From contig JASJFT010000241.1 of assembly GCA_030770425.1 (NCBI GenBank), forward strand, positions 1 to 64,000: DNA of 64,000 nt, read 5' to 3'. The notes under the pieces were generated by a model. The model was not told the DNA's origin, ran no database searches, and saw nothing but the letters and a program-made list of their open reading frames with translations. The DNA comes from Darksidea phi (Eukaryota > Ascomycota > Dothideomycetes > Pleosporales > Lentitheciaceae). Each line of letters begins with the position of its first letter. The first letter of the stretch is position 1. Position numbers and translations under genes: made by a program. Shown here one piece after another: positions 12,766 through 25,199 of this stretch.

Positions 12766-15700
12766 TAGAGAGTATCTTATTTTCCTTTACTCCTCTATTA
12801 CTTCCTTAGATAAGTTCTCGGATCTTTTTTTATTATTTTTTCTTAATATTTACTACTATTATAATCTTCGATAGTCTTATATAGTTATAAATAAGAGTTT
12901 CGTTAGATTTCTTTTATAGGACTAGTTTATATATAATAGGTTTGTCGATACCTTAAAGGTTTAATCTTCTACTAAGAGTATCTATTACTCTATTTAATAT
13001 TTTTAGCTAGTAACTTATCTTAAAGTTATAGTCTACTAGTAATTTTAACTATTAGAATTATTATCGATTAAGTTTTTTTATAGTCGTAAAACTTATAAGG
13101 TTTTAGTAGTTCGTAATAATCTTAATCCTATACTTAGCTTCTATAAGCTATAGTCTCTATTATTTAAATACTAATATAATAATACTAAATTCTTTATTAT
13201 AAACGTTATAGTTTATTTCTTCCTTATTAAACTTATATAAATAGTAGAATACTAATCTCTATTTTCTATCTTCCCTTTATTAGATAAGTATTACTTCTAG
13301 TATATAGTCTAATACGTCCGTCTCTACTCTAAAAGACCTTATTAGATCGTATATCTATAATATAAATACTAATATAAATAGGTTCTTAAGCTTATTAAAA
13401 GCTTTCTATTATTTTTAGTTTTACTAGAATTCTTTTTCTTTCTTAGTTACCTCTATAAGTAGAGTCGTAGTCTTCGAGTAGTTCTTAATAAACTTTTAAT
13501 AGAAGTTAGTAAATTCTAAAAAGGATTATACGTTCTTAACTAATATTAAAGTTAGTTATTCCCTTATAGTCTATACTTTCTTAGGATCTATAAATACTCT
13601 TTCTCGTAAAATAATAAAATCTAGGTATTTAGTTTCTATCTTATAGAATTTATATTTATCTAGATAAAGTAGTAACTTATTTTACTATAACTTTTATAGT
13701 ACTTTCTTTATATATTCTTTATATTTCTTTAGTATCCCTTTACTATATATAAGAATATCGTCTAAATATACTATATAGAATATATTTAAGTATTTATTTA
13801 ACGTTCTATTAATAATTAACTAAAATATTATTAGTATATTTATTAGTCTAAATAGTATAACTCTATATTCGTAGAGTTCGTATTAGGTCTTAAATACTAT
13901 ATACTTTTTATACCCTTTTACTATCTAAATCCTATAAAATCCTTCTTAAATATTAAATTTTATAATCTACTTAACTTCTTAGAGCTAGTCTATAAGTTCT
14001 CTAATTAGTAGTAGTAGATATCTATTTTTCTTTATAATATTATTTAAATATCTATAGTCTATATAAAGTTATAACTTTCTATTCTTCTTTAAAATAAATA
14101 GAACTAGTAATACTATAGAGCTTTAACTTTCTTTAATATATTCTCTTTTTAAGTTCTTTATTAGATACTCTTTTAGTTCTTCTTATTAATTTACTATTAA
14201 CGAGTATATAGGTCTAGGTTTAAGCTTTATACTTTCTTCTAAATATATCTTATAATCCTATTCCTAGTACTCTAGTAAGTCTATATCCGGATATTCTTTA
14301 AATAGCTCTTAGAATTCTTTATAATCTTAAGGTATTATTAATTATAGTTCTTTCTATACGGTCGCGACTCTTCGTACTATAATAATATTAACTTTTTATA
14401 GGTTCTTCTTATAAATCCTTATAATCTTATAAGGTAAAATTAAGTCTATTCTTCCTTTCTAGGGTATATACTAGATCTTATAGCTAGATCTACCTAGTCT
14501 TTTAATTTCTATAACTTAAGTTACCCGTTTATAGCCTAGTACTTTACGTAGCTTCTAATCTATTTATAGATTATATTTTACTAACTAATTATAACTAATA
14601 ATTATATCGATATCTCTAATTTTTATAATATTAAATCTATAATAGTCCCTAATATTCTCTATCTCTAAGGTTACTTCTTATATTTTAAAGTGAATTATAC
14701 CTCCTTTATATTTTATAAATAATCTATCTCTAAGTTCTACTTATATAGATTTTATTTTAATTTAGTAGAAAATCCTATATTTCTTTACTATCTATAATAA
14801 TAGAAGTATAAACTTTACTTTACTATCTATAATAGTTTAAACTTTCTATCTACGAATTTATACGTCTACTTCTAATCTAGCTAGTTATTAGATACTTTCT
14901 TATATAATTCGTAGAGTTATCTTTTAGTTACTTTTATTAATACGACTCTTATATAACTAATAATAACCTAGTTTTTTAGTTTATTATTATAGATAATCTA
15001 ATTATTAGGATTGTTATCTAGTTCTTAAATCTTATCCTAGTATTTCCTAGACTTATATTAAAATATAGGATAACGTTTATTAGGTCTAGGTTCTCCCTTC
15101 TACTAGGAGAATAAGCTATTTACTCGTTCCTAACTTAAATCTATTATCTTTCTAGCTTTAATAGATAGTTTCTAGTTTAGTACCTCTTATAGCCCCTCTT
15201 CCTAGCTTTCTTCTAATAATAGTACTTTCTTATAATTAATTTTTATCTTTTCTCTATTATTCTAAATATTATAATACCCTTATTATATACTTAGGGCTCG
15301 TAGCTACCTTTTAACCTTCGGGTTATTTAGATTATTCTAGTCCTATAGCTAATAACTATATCTATTATACTATTCGACGAGGTATTCTCGTCTTTAGAGA
15401 TTTGGGTAGAAGATATCTTCTTCCCTTTTAGTTATAAGCTCTCTTTACGCTAGGTATAGGATATATAACTTATTATAGTATATCTAATACTTTACTTTAT
15501 AGTTAGATTTCTAATACGTAGTTCTATAGTTACTATCCCGTTTATACTTCTTAATATCTATCTTAATTAATCCTTATAGCTATCGTCCTATAATATATTT
15601 TATTAGGAAATATTTCTTATATTTATTATTATAGTAACCGTTCTATTCTAGCTATTCTTAATCTTTATATACTATAATCTAATTCTTATAGTCGTATATA

Positions 15701-17244
15701 TAGTACTTAGTTATTAGATATTCTTTATCGAGAAGGTATATATATAGGTAATCTCCTAGAAAAATTATAATATCTTTCTTTTATTATATATAGTACTTAT
15801 ACTATCCTATATAGTAAGTCTATAGTAAGGTATTATAATCTTAATTCTCGTAATCCTATATTACCTTATAGCCCTCTAGTTCTTAAAGCTTTAGGATCTA
15901 TCCTATTACTATCTATTCTTAGTTACTAGTAACGTAAATTAGCTCTTTTACCTTAGTATAATACTTAGTAATATATTAACTATTACTATACTTCTAGTAT
16001 TTATTATATACTAATTATCGGAAAACTATTTCCGTACTAACCTTCTCTAGCTTATTAAGTTTTAGTTCTTCTATCTCGAGCTCTAGGTCTTCTTATTAAT
16101 AAGGAATTTTCTCGTCTATATTTTCTATTATATCGAACTATCCTTTTAGAAATAATCCTTAGTTATCTATCTCCTAGTAGATACCTCTAATTATATTAAT
16201 ATACTTAGTACCCTTCTAGTTACTTATATTCTTTTTCTTATTATTATATTCTTTAGCGAAGTATCCCTATATACTATAGTATAGATATACTTTCTTATCT
16301 TATCGTCGTTTTATCTCGTCTATTAGAACTTTTTATAACTTCTTATCTTAATCGTATTTTTTATTCTTTAGATATTTCTTTTCTTAAACTATATTAATAT
16401 CTATTTTATTATAGCCCTTATAGAACCTATACTTAGAAGCTAACTACTCCTTCTTATAAACTCTAACTAGTTCTATAGTATCTCTTTTTTTAAGTACTCG
16501 TTTGTATAGTTAGTTATTAATACGAATCGTTATCTTAATTAATTCTATTAGGTCGTCTAGTTTCTTAAGTCTAAATAACTCGTCTTTAACTACTTTCTTA
16601 AGTTCGTTATAATATATAACTATAAGAGAAGTATCGTTTTAATTAATCTTATACTATAGTTATTTAAATTTAGTAGTATAGACTCCTACTAACTTTATCT
16701 ATTTTAGTCTTTAAATCTTATACTCTATTTACTAGATCTTATTAATATCCCCGAAGACTATATATATCTATTCTTTAAAAAAGTTCTAATCTATAAATAC
16801 TACTTTTATTTTATTATATTACTTATTCGGAGTTTCTTTATTAGCTATATAATCGTCGACTAGGGATTATATCTATACTACCGCTTTCTCTATTATATAT
16901 ATACCTACTATAAGGATCCTATTCTAATTATTAGCGAATATAGTAAAGTTAAACCGATAGTATAGATCTATCTATATAAAGAATAGCTTTAGACCTTCCT
17001 TATTACTATTATATCTTTTAGATATCTTAACTTTTACCTTCCTACTAAGTCCTACTCTTACCTATTATAACGCTCCTTATAGTAATACTATAGCTTACTA
17101 TATCTCTACTATCTAAGCTACTTATTACTAAACAAGAGTAGCTAGATTCGTTATTAGAGCTTCTATTATACTTCCTTTAGAAGTATTACGTAAGCTAAAT
17201 AGAGTTATTATATTTAATATAACCTAGATTTAAGGTAGTTAATA
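12766..17244 (-). mobile_element. Element 2, 5' part: gag, protease, RT and RNase H
   Basis: This is the continuation of element 2 after the element 3 insertion, read on the minus strand. The complement of about 14,050-14,110 gives the reverse transcriptase block LFILKKNRKLQLYIDY in RIP-mutated form, homologous to element 1 near 2,790-2,840. The YLD/N-D box is near 13,740-13,790, RNase H toward 13,000-13,400, and gag with a degraded zinc knuckle to the right of about 15,000. Without element 3 and one target duplication the element is about 7.4 kb. No intact frame remains. Confidence 0.85.
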
Positions 17245-17679
17245 TATTATATATTATACGTACTTTAATATAGAATTTAGATTAGAGTTAATAGTACGTT
17301 TATTATATTATTAGGTTTTAATAGATTAAGATTAAGTTAACGAATTCTATTATTAGAATAACTACTTAGGAAAAGATTTAATCTTATTTATAAGTATTAG
17401 ATAAACTAAAGGGAATTAACTATAAGGAGTTAAAATAAAAAGTCTAAGAGATCCTCTATTCTCTTATACCTATCCTTATTCCTTAAGGTAGTAGTAGTAG
17501 TAGTAGAAGTAGTAACTTCTACGACTTCTATAACTTCTATAGTAGTTATAGAAGTAATTATCTTAGTAACTTCTATAACTTCTAAGTTACGTAATATTAG
17601 ATTACTAACTAAGTATAGCTTAGTTATCCTAGCCGTATTAGAGCTTACCCCGTATCCTTCTAATCCTAGGGTTATAATA
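17245..17679 (-). repeat. LTR of element 2 (right copy, its 5' LTR)
   Basis: 435-bp partner of 3193-3627, with identical length and the same ends after allowing C/T and G/A changes. It is followed by the target duplication AGAAA at 17680-17684, after which the reverse transcriptase frame of element 1 resumes. Confidence 0.92.
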
Positions 17680-20600
17680 AGAAAGTACTATAAAAGTTAT
17701 AATAAAATAAGTTACTACTTTATCTAAATAAATACGAATTCTATAGAATAGAAACTAAATATCTAGACTTTATTATTTTATAAGAAGAAGTATCTATAGA
17801 CCCTAAGAAAGTATAGACTATAAGGGAATAACTAATTCTAATATTAGTTAAGGACGTATAATCCTTTTTAGAATTTATTAACTTTTACTAGAAGTTTATT
17901 AGGGATTATTTAAAGATTATATCTCTACTTATAGAGATAACTAAGAAAGAAAAGAAATTTTAGTAAAACTAAAAATAATAGAAAGCTTTTAATAAGCTTA
18001 AGAATCTATTTATATTAGTATCTATATTATAGATATACAACCTAATAAAATCTCTTAAAGTAAAAATAAATATATTAGACTATATATTAGGAGTAATACT
18101 TATCTAGTAAGAAAAAGATAGAAAATAGAGACTAGTATTCTACTACTTACGTAAGTTTAGTAAAGAAGAAATAAACTATAATATTTATAATAAGGAACTT
18201 AGTACTATTATATTAGTATTTAAATAATAGAGACTATAGCTTATAGAAGCTAAATATAAGATTAAGGTTATTATAGACTACTAGAACCTTATAAGTTTTA
18301 TAACTACTAAGAAACTTAATTAATAATAATTCTAATAGTTAAAATTACTAGTAGATTATAACTTTAAGATAAGTTACTAGCTAGAAATACTAAATAAAGT
18401 AGTAGATACTCTTAGTAGAAAATCGGATTTTTAAAGAACTAATAAACCCGTCGTATATAAACTAGTCCTATAAAAGAAGCTAGACGGAACCCTTATATAT
18501 AACTATATAAGGCTAGTTAAGATTATAATAGTAATAGATATTAAGAAGAAATAGAGAAATAAGATTTAAGAAACTATTAGAGATATTAATAGAATATTAA
18601 AAAAAGATAATATATACTTTAATAAGAAAGAATACTCTACTTTAATAAATAACTTAGAAATAAGATCTTATATTCTACTAAGTCTTAGAGGAGATTTAAT
18701 ATAGAAAATTTATAAAAGTAAGATACTAAGATACCTAGGAATTAATAAAATAGTTAAATACGTAGATAAAGAATACCTACTTACTAATATAAGAAAGAAA
18801 GTTTAGAAAGTAATAGGTAACTATTTAGAATATTTTAAAAATAAATCTAAGAGATATAAGCCCTATAGATTACTCTAATTACTAGTACTATCTATATAAC
18901 TATAGACTTATATTATAATAGACTTTATAGTAAAGTTACTACTATTATTAGAACTAGGATTAGAAAGATTATACGATATAATTATAGTAATTATAGACTA
19001 ATTAATTAAGATAGTATACTTTATTCTAATAAATAAAGTAATTATAATAGAAAATATAGCTTATAAGGTTAAAAGAATACTTATTACTAATTATAAATTA
19101 TTAGAATAGATTCTTATAGATAGAAATAAACTATTTACTTTAAAATTTTAAAGTATACTACTCGTAAAATTAGGAATTAAAAGAAAGCTATTAACTAGCT
19201 TCTATTCGTAGATAGATAGTTAGATAGAATAAATAAACTAGATTCTAGAGAAGTATCTAAGGTTCTATATTAATAAGTTATAGGATAACTAGATTAAATT
19301 ACTATTAATAGTATAATTAACGTATAATAGTAAGAAGTCTATAATAATTAAATACTTATTATATTATATAAATTATAGATATAAGCTAATAACTTATAGA
19401 GATCTAAAGAATATTAAGAGTATATCTACTAGAGTAGAAGAAAAGATTTATTTAATATAAGAACTATATAAAGAACTTAGTACGTAGATAGTATATAGAA
19501 ATCTTATAATAGCTAAAATAGTAAATAAAAGAAGGCTTAAGGAACTAACTCTTAAGAGGGGGGATAAAGTTTTTCTTTTATAATAAAATCTAAAAACTAA
19601 ATAATTATACGATAAACTAAATAATTTATAAATTAGACTATTTAAAATTAAAGAAAAAATAGAACTAGTTAATTATAGACTAAAGCTAGCTAAAGGTATA
19701 AGGATATATCTAGTATTTTATATATTACTACTAGAACTAGTATTAGAAGATACTAAAGTAGCTACTAATATTAAACTTAAAGATAAGGAGTATAAGATCG
19801 AGGAAATCTAAGAACTATAGAAGTTTAATTATTAGTAGAAATATTTAGTTAAGTAGGTAAAATAGTCTACTAATTAAAATATATAGAAACTAGTTAAGAA
19901 CCTATAGGGCTACTAGGACCTAGTTAAGTAGTATTACTAGAAGTATCTAGAGGTAGAGACTCCTAACTATCTAAAAAAGTAGAAAAATTAGTAGACTTAT
20001 ATAGTAAGGGTTACTATAATAATATAGATAAGTTAAAAGAAGTAGAGTAAGTAACTTCTACTCGTTCTAACTTTTCTAACTTAAAGATTAAAGCTAGCTT
20101 ATAATTAAGAAGCTTATATTAATAAATATTATATTAAATTAGTTATACGCGGATATACTATTTATAAGTTTAAGTAACTAACTCTTTATTCTTAGTAAAC
20201 TTTAATTTAAATAGAAGTTAAGAGTACTCTTTCTTAGTACGAGTAAAAGACTTATTAGTTACTATTAGACTATAAGAAATATTCTAAGAGAGATATTTAC
20301 TATAATAAGTTAAGAATAGTAATATCTTATATTTATAGCTAGTAAATTAATAGTTTAGATATAATCGAGTTAGTAGTATTATATAACTAGAGTAAAGGAT
20401 ATAGTAAATAAAACGAAGATAATAAGTTATAAAAGTCTTAGAACCTTTAGATATTATTAGAACCTAAAAGAAAAATAAAGAATAGAACTTAGATACCTAT
20501 AAAGTAGAATATTATTTACTCTTATACCTAGGTAAGAGGCGGAATAACTAGGGTACTAAACTAAGAAAAGAATTACTAGTACGTATACGTAGGTTATAGT

Positions 20601-20701
20601 ATAGTATAAAAAGAATTACTAAAGTAGTTAGACTACTATTAAATAGAATTATAAAAAAGGGAATATAACTTTAAAAATAAAGTTTTAGAGAGGGGAGTAA
20701 G
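17680..20701 (+). mobile_element. Element 1, right part: RT end, RNase H, integrase, chromodomain
   Basis: The plus-strand frame left at 3192 resumes here with the RT connection (NKYEFYRIETKYLDFIIL, then DPKKVQTIREW and VKDVQSFLEFINFYRKFI). RNase H follows near 18,060-18,420 (DALDYILG, FYYLRKFSKEEINY). Integrase spans about 18,640-19,570, with the IIVIID/LTKIVYF core and the FYPQIDGQTERINQ block. A chromodomain lies near 19,780-19,940 (EYKIEEI, YLVKQ, ENL-like end), which marks a chromovirus. About 740 bp of unassigned sequence and a polypurine tract (AGAGAGGGGAGTAAG, 20687-20701) precede the 3' LTR. Stops are TAA/TAG, so it is inactive. Confidence 0.9.
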
Positions 20702-21136
20702 TATTATAACCCTACGCGAACTATAGAATATAGGGTATTCTAAGAAGATTAGAAGCTAAGATAGAGGCTTAGTTAGTAATCTAATATTATATAATAATAA
20801 TTTAGTTAATCTATATCTTAGTAAATAGAGTAAATAGAGTATAACTAATAATAATCTAGTTAATCTATATCTTAGTAAATAGAGTAAGTAGAGTAAGATA
20901 AAGTAGAATAGATATAAGAGAGTAGAGGATCTCCTAGATTTTCTATCTTAATTCTTTATAGTTAATCTTTAGTTCTTTATCTAATATTTACGGATAAGAT
21001 TAAATCTTTTCCTAAGTAGTTATTCTAGTAATAGAATTCGTTAACTTAATTTTAATCTATTAGAAACTAATAGTACGATAAATATTCTATTAGTTCTAAT
21101 CCGAATTCTATATAAAGGTATATATAATATATAATA
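20702..21136 (+). repeat. 3' LTR of element 1
   Basis: 435 bp, the reverse complement of the element 2 LTR type: it starts TATTATAACC and ends TATATAATATATAATA, the mirror of the element 2 LTR ends. The inner end abuts a polypurine tract. The following five bases are TCTCG; the matching 5' duplication would be outside the window and cannot be checked. It proves that elements 1 and 2 share one LTR family while lying in opposite orientation. Confidence 0.9.
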
Positions 21137-22001
21137 TCTCGTTCTATAGAAATACTACTTATAATAAATTAGTATAAGCTATCTATTAAGAAATCTAATA
21201 AGGTATATATAAAATACTATTAACGACTAGTTAACTATCTTATATATCTCGTATAGTAAATACGATCTAATTTAGCTTACTCTTATAGTCTATTAGTAAG
21301 TTACCTTATAAATCTAGAATAGTAGTATATAGCTCTAATTAAGTACGTATAGTAATATATTAATAAGACGAAGTACTATACTTTATAAGGAATAACTATA
21401 TAATATAGTAAAGTAGTTAAATATAATATAATTAATAGCGAAATAATTAAATAATCTAGAGTTACTAGTAATTTCTTAGAAGTAGTAGATATAGTATTTA
21501 CTAATAACGTTTATATTTACTAGAGTAGCTAGGACTACCTATTTTAGCTATTTAATATAACTATTAATTAGAAATTAGTTTAATAACGTATTATTATAAA
21601 GAGTATAACTAAGGTAAAGCTACTCGCCCTAAGCCTTACTAGCTTAGAGATAGCTAAGTAGTTAAGATTATTTAAAGGACTTAACCTTAAACTTAATAAG
21701 ACGTCTATTATTTAATATAATAACTAGTAAACGGTTAGTATTACTATAAAGTAAGAGGAAAAGCTTAATACTAAGCTTAAATACGTTAATATCTATTAAA
21801 GTTAGATTTAATAGGAGGTTACCTATAGCTATCTTAATATATAATAGCTACCTACTACTAAGATATCTATTAACGGACTTACTAAGATCCTTCTAAAGTA
21901 AAAGTATATATAGTTTATAAGGTAATTAGACCTCGTCGATATTAAAAGCCTAATTAAATAGGTTAGTCTTAAGGGCTACGAGTATCTCTAAGCTAAGGGG
22001 G
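21137..22001 (+). mobile_element. Ty1/copia pol relic (RT 3' end and RNase H)
   Basis: The plus-strand frame shows the copia reverse transcriptase tail near 21,240-21,360 (IRSNLAYSYSLL, then YINKTKY) and then RNase H: a TKVKLLALSLTSLE block for the usual TEAELLAL, RLFKGLNLKLNKT, a YNNQQTVSI block for the CDNQQ site, and NGLTKILLKQK for the ADGLTK end. It ends at a purine tract, AAGCTAAGGGGG (21990-22001). The 5' part must lie left of the window, because element 1 is inserted in it. All stops are of RIP type. Confidence 0.8.
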
Positions 22002-22330
22002 TATATCGCGGAGTAGACGGCTTAGGGACTAAGTATAATTAGAGATTTCGCTAGGCGTAAGGATTAGCCTAGTACTAGCGGCTATTTACTAAATCTTGTA
22101 ATCCAATAGAGTCCAATAGAGTCTAGTAGTATTAGTATTAAGGTATAGTTAGGGGTTGTTTCTATATATAAAATACCGTCTTTTTTAACTTATAGAAAAT
22201 AGAGCTTTTACTTTTAGAGACTACGTACTATAGTAATTTATACTAAAATTACTATAATACTATAGGTTGTATTGTATAGTATATTGTAGACGAGGGAGTA
22301 GATAGAAGACTTGCTAAATCTAATACTATA
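22002..22330 (+). repeat. Probable 3' LTR and flank of the copia relic
   Basis: The sequence directly after the copia polypurine tract, starting TATATCGCGG, is where a 3' LTR should begin. The outer LTR border cannot be set because the 5' LTR is not in the window. CA and TG reappear gradually here (for example a short direct repeat of CCAATAGAGT near 22,103-22,122), marking the edge of the RIP zone. Confidence 0.5.
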
Positions 22331-22942
22331 CCCTGATTTTTAATAAAGCTATCCTAATTAAGGATAGGGGCGCCCTTATTAACAATAAGAGTATAGTACT
22401 ATGGTAAAAAGGAATAAAGTATATTAAAATCTGTATCAACGATTATATATTTAATTAACCTAATAGAATGTAAAGCTAATGGCTAATACTCTAAAGTGCT
22501 TGATATCGAGATTTGAATTGACTGAAGTACTCAATTACTAGCCGCTCTAACTTTGAACACCTATTGCTTACGCACATTATCATTACATGATATGCATGTT
22601 TATGGCCGCCTACAACATGGGCAACAGATACCTATGTAGCACTGTGTAACAGCAGTGTGTTCTTGATCTTCCATCCCTCATTAATTACTGTGCAGCCCGC
22701 ACTCAGTCGTGCAAATGGAGGCCAACAGCCCATTTCAACCGGATGTGACAAACAAGGTGATTAGCTCAGACTCCTACACCAAATATCATCCCGTATTAAA
22801 ACACCATTACAAAAGCTGGCTAGGTTAAAGCCTTGTATCCCAGCAAGTGAAGAGCAAGGCATCCGCGATGGAAAGGCCCTTTCATTCCATCTCACCGCGC
22901 GAAAGGTTTCGGTGGCCTTAAATGAATGGTAGGCGTGACAGG
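22331..22942. other. Transition to normal-composition DNA, no gene seen
   Basis: Base composition changes from RIP-type to ordinary over about 100 bp. I see no supported coding region. It must contain the 3' untranslated region of the gene ending at 22943. Confidence 0.6.
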
Positions 22943-25000
22943 CTATTGACGCGATACGTTGGGAGGCGGTGATGACAAAGGTGAGGACCCACGACCATCA
23001 TTGAGAGAGGTTTTAATATCTTCGTTGGAAGCGTTCGCATCTTTGAGCGACGTATGGACCTCCTTTTCGCCATCAGAGTAATTCTCATCCACCTGTCCAC
23101 GTATGTCCCCCGAGTCAGATACGAGGATCGACGAGGGCTGTTTTCCAGTGACTGAAATAGCTGTTGTCTGGTTAGCATCGACTTAGAGATGCCGAACTAC
23201 TAACTACTTACTCATGTTGGAGAGCTCAGGGTCGGTGTCACCCTCCGCGTCCTCTGCATCACCTTGTCCAAACCCGGGAAGAGTGTCTACATCATCTACC
23301 TCCATGGAGGTATCTTCATCTTCCTCTTCCGCGTCGTCGTCGGTACAATCATCTTTCCCTACGGCGGAGTTATATCCTGCTACAAAACCGCCGCCTGTGG
23401 TGTGGAGGGCGGGGCTGGATTCCCCCGGTGAAAAATTAAGAGTAGAACACTGTTGGACTAGCGAACAATTAGTAGATCTCCGAAACCTTGTGCGTATCTT
23501 GAAGTACATACCAGAGAATACCTTCTCTCCCTTAATATCTCCCCTGCCTTGCTGAATGTACTTCTGCCGGTTATCGTTGGCGCCACGGTTCGCATACGCG
23601 GTTTGCAACATGGTTTCGGGATCGGCCACGTAAGTCTCCAAGACGCTGCTCTTGAACATCTTATCGCAACGAGCTTTGAACTTGCTGAAGAGCTCAATCA
23701 ACCTCGACACGCGATCCGAAAAAGTCAGACTCTGTGTCTTCGCCACGGTCTTCTGAAACGAGGGATCGTAGCAGCTGAATGTCTTGGGTCCCTTGCGATG
23801 CAGGTTCTCGGCCATATCAACAATATCCCAGCACATCTTTTCAACTGCCCGTCGATCGTAAAAGTCCTTGTAGCCTTGCTCGGGTTTCATGGGATCGAAC
23901 CATCGCCGCTTGAAAACCGGGCCTGGTCGGTCCTGGCACTGCGAGATATCGAGAAATGCGCGGACCAACTTACGTACCCACTCCCGACGGGCTTCTGGAC
24001 TACTGGGAAGGGTTGGGTCGTTTCGAGGTGCGCTCCACTCTGGTGTTACTACTCCTCTCATTGCCTCTTCGCGATTGCTGAAGAACAGTTGATAGCCATA
24101 ACCCGGCCTAGTGTCGCGCTTGTTTCTAGAATGCTGCGTGTTGTCGCGGTGAGTCTGCTTGACCCTGCAAGGCTGACCCTCGCCAGTTCCATGCTCCAGC
24201 TTGCGCTTGCGGTTGGTGCCAGGCGTGGGCTGACGCACTTCTGCAGTGGCTCGCTGACGAGAAGGCCGAGCAAACGGATGCGCGAGAGGGACGTTCGGGT
24301 CGTTAAGAGGCGAGTTCTGAGATGGTTCCATACCATAGGAGGTTTGTGGAAACGTCGTCCGGGTTTTAGCCCGACCCTTCTGGGGAAGAGGCAGGTGTCC
24401 CACAGGTCCACCGCCATACGTAGGTGTATTATTGGTTGGGACTGCAGCCAGCTCAACAGAATGACCTTGCTGGTAAGGACCTGGAGGCCGATAGCTAGCG
24501 GCTTCATATGCTGAGTGTGACGGTACCTGGACAAAGGCTGACGGTATATATGGCTGATAGGGCTGCTGTTGGGGGATGAGCGTATACGTTCTGCCATCAG
24601 AACCCGTGAATTGAGGAGGGAAGCTGTAGCCTTGTTGTTGGGGGTAGCCATGTTCCAGAAGGGGACCTTGTTCCAAAGGCATACCCGAAGACGGATAATA
24701 TGTCTGACCATAAGTGATTATTGGTGGTTGATTTGAAATTGACGGTTTTTTTAAAATAGACGGCAGGCCCTCTTGTCCGTCATTCTTGTAACGGATGTTT
24801 GCCGCCGAAGTGACACTCGAAGGCTGACGCTGAGGAGCTGTTTCTGAAAGCGATGGCTGAAGAGGCGGCGGAGTCTCAGCGGGCGGCGGCTGGAGCGCAG
24901 TCTGGAGGTGGGGGGCGGCAGCTTGATCTCGTAGATTAGGTGAAACCGGCTCCGATTTGGCCACGGAAGATTCTCCCTCCTCCTTCTGTGGGCCTGGCAT
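22943..25000 (-). CDS. Conserved fungal protein of unknown function, Gln/Pro-rich N-terminus
   Basis: Exon 1 is 25000-23212 and exon 2 is 23160-22943. The intron 23161-23211 has a GTAAGT donor, a GCTAAC branch site and an ACAACAG acceptor, and joins the frames in phase, giving 668 residues. Residues 1-270 are low-complexity (Pro, Gln, Ser, Tyr), with a basic RKRK stretch near 270 that could be a nuclear signal. Residues about 310-520 form a denser, probably globular region with many Trp, Phe and Lys. The C-terminal 120 residues are acidic. A further GTATGT...CTAG intron of exactly 54 nt (23458-23511) is possible; removing it keeps the frame. The start at 25000 (MPGPQKEEG) was chosen over an in-frame ATG at 25078, because the extra residues look non-conserved. 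No domain is recognised; a nuclear or transcriptional role is only a guess from composition. The gene sits between two RIP tracts. Confidence 0.75.
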
Positions 25001-25199
25001 GTTGGGCGGGCTAAAGTAAATGTGTTGGCAAGAGAAACGGGAAACCCAAAAGAATTCGCGGGATGGTAAGACAGGCATGTGATCGTGCGTTTCTTACCTT
25101 TTGTGAAGTGCGTATATTTTGTAGACCCTTGCTCGAGGATGAAACGCTCGTTCGCTCGGTGTGAGTGTAGTCGAGAACCCGGGTACACATGGAAACATA

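Larger units (their letters stand above)
1..22330. other. AT-rich, RIP-degraded transposon compartment
   Basis: The stretch is built almost wholly from TA-rich sequence in which the dinucleotides CA and TG are nearly absent; only rare exceptions are seen, such as around 6,220, 10,290, 11,430 and 17,130. Reading frames of retrotransposon proteins can still be followed, but their stops are TAA and TAG, as expected when CAA, CAG and TGG codons are mutated C to T or G to A. This is the known signature of repeat-induced point mutation in ascomycetes. Normal base composition returns over about 22,330-22,450. No intact host gene is visible inside. Confidence 0.93.

Noticed and set aside
3233..21130. 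Three independent solo LTRs
   Set aside because: Target duplications, polypurine tracts and the continuous RT frame show that two belong to one element and the third closes another.
1..22330. CRISPR-like or satellite array in the AT-rich zone
   Set aside because: Repeats are LTR pairs and local microsatellites; no regular repeat-spacer spacing is seen, and the DNA is fungal.
23214..24514. Long plus-strand frames opposite the conserved fungal protein
   Set aside because: Shadows of the minus-strand gene; no domain, and they overlap its best-ordered part.
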